From Thioclava sp. ES.031 (lineage in GTDB: Bacteria > Pseudomonadota > Alphaproteobacteria > Rhodobacterales > Rhodobacteraceae): 64,000 nt of DNA. The notes under the pieces were generated by a model. That model was not told the DNA's origin. It saw only the letters and a program-made list of their open reading frames with translations, and searched no databases. The stretch lies in NCBI RefSeq assembly GCF_002563775.1, contig NZ_PDJO01000001.1, positions 1,312,001 to 1,376,000 on the forward strand. The letters are read 5' to 3'. A program made the translations under genes and the position numbers. Position 1 is the first letter of the stretch; the number at the start of each line of letters is the position of its first letter. Below, piece by piece: positions 63,348 to 64,000 of this stretch.

Positions 63348-64000
63348 ATGAAACGCTCGCGCGTGAACGAAATCATGGCCGCGGCCGAGGATATGATCCA
63401 GGAATTCGGCTTCCGCCTGCCGCCCTTCGCATGGTGGAGCCCGGCCGAGTTCAAGGCGCGCCTGCCGCAGGCACAGCGCATCGTGGATGCCGCGATGGGT
63501 TGGGATATCACCGATTACGGGCAGGGCGATTTCGACAAGCTGGGTCTGTTCCTCTTCACCCTGCGCAACGGCGATCTGCGCGATCTTCAGGCGGGCCACG
63601 GCATGGCCTATGCCGAGAAGCTCCTGATCTCGCGCAAGGACCAGATCAGCCCAATGCATACCCATATCATCAAGGCCGAGGACATCATCAATCGCGGCGG
63701 CGCAGACCTCGCGATCGAGCTCTATGGCTCCGACGCGGATGGCAAATTCGACGAGAGCGCAGGCGGGCAGGTGATGTGCGACGGCGTCCCGCGCAATTAC
63801 GCGCCCGGCGAGGTGCTGATCCTGCGCCCCGGCGAGAGCGTGACCCTGCGGCCCGGTGACTGGCATGCCTTCTGGGGCGAGGGCGGCGACGTTCTGATCG
63901 GCGAGGTGTCGACCGTCAACGACGACAATACCGACAATATCTTCCGCGAAGATATCGGGCGGTTCTCAGAGATCGAGGAAGACGAAGCGCCGCGCCATCT
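63348..64000 (+). CDS. D-lyxose/D-mannose isomerase, truncated by the window end
   Basis: The visible 217 residues run from an ATG preceded by GGAGAGAC to the edge without a stop. The product resembles D-lyxose ketol-isomerase (cupin fold, EcSI type). The metal-binding segment is MHTHIIKAEDII near residue 103 and a later GDWHAFWGE near 170. These enzymes interconvert D-lyxose and D-xylulose or D-mannose and D-fructose. It follows the amidotransferase gene by 26 bases and may be in one operon with it. Confidence 0.85.
   Translation, partial: MKRSRVNEIMAAAEDMIQEFGFRLPPFAWWSPAEFKARLPQAQRIVDAAMGWDITDYGQGDFDKLGLFLFTLRNGDLRDLQAGHGMAYAEKLLISRKDQISPMHTHIIKAEDIINRGGADLAIELYGSDADGKFDESAGGQVMCDGVPRNYAPGEVLILRPGESVTLRPGDWHAFWGEGGDVLIGEVSTVNDDNTDNIFREDIGRFSEIEEDEAPRH

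Overview
The window looks like a high-GC alphaproteobacterial chromosome, most likely Rhodobacterales (Rhodobacteraceae/Paracoccaceae). The pointers are a DUF1127 gene followed by a CcsR-type (CCUCCUCCC-loop) small RNA cluster, the gene content and order around mraZ-murD, a DtxR-type MntR facing mntH, a Tad pilus locus, and many 4-base ATGA overlaps. No rRNA, tRNA or CRISPR array was seen.

Region 1 (about 1-17.7 kb) is accessory DNA. A cold-shock gene is followed by a MobV-type relaxase with an overlapping partner gene. Next comes an intact IS66 element (2809-5962) with recognisable inverted repeats and a perfect 8-bp target duplication, carrying a pRiA4b ORF-3-like passenger gene coupled to tnpC. 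After it lie an HWE-family PAS histidine kinase, a hairpin-dense non-coding stretch, a solo PemK/MazF-like gene and two unknown genes. A two-gene RADAR antiphage system follows (RdrA ATPase and RdrB adenosine deaminase, ATGA overlap). Last is a large serine recombinase preceded by a coupled 56-aa ORF. I read this as an integrated, mobilisable defence island ending just before prfC.

Region 2 (17.8-33.1 kb) is core metabolism and housekeeping: prfC, an NlpC/P60-like YiiX protein, erpA, dgt, osmC, a GST, a hydrolase, metZ, folE2, a UvrD/PcrA helicase, divergent mntH/mntR with a clear MntR-type palindrome, and rlmJ. A dispersed repeat (CTTCNNCTTG, four bases, AAATATCCCGGGGG) recurs seven times between genes.

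Region 3 (33.2-34.0 kb) holds ten hairpins on the minus strand, downstream of a DUF1127 gene. All present the same CCUCCUCCC loop on stems of different sequence. They fall into five weak-strong pairs and resemble an expanded version of the Rhodobacter CcsR sRNA cluster.

Region 4 (34.4-46.4 kb) contains apbC/mrp and the division and cell-wall cluster mraZ-rsmH-ftsL-ftsI-murE-murF-mraY, a secreted protein, then murD. A textbook MraZ operator (three TGGGN repeats at 10-bp periodicity) sits about 420 bp upstream of mraZ.

Region 5 (46.9-57.9 kb) is a Tad/Flp pilus locus: pilin, cpaB, three TadE/TadG-type proteins, cpaE, cpaF, tadB, tadC, a LuxR-type regulator, a prepilin peptidase and a Sel1-repeat protein. 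No secretin gene is present. Region 6 (57.9-64 kb) holds galE, an M29 aminopeptidase, two small exported proteins, an orphan Hint-domain protein, a glutamine amidotransferase and a D-lyxose isomerase gene cut by the window edge.
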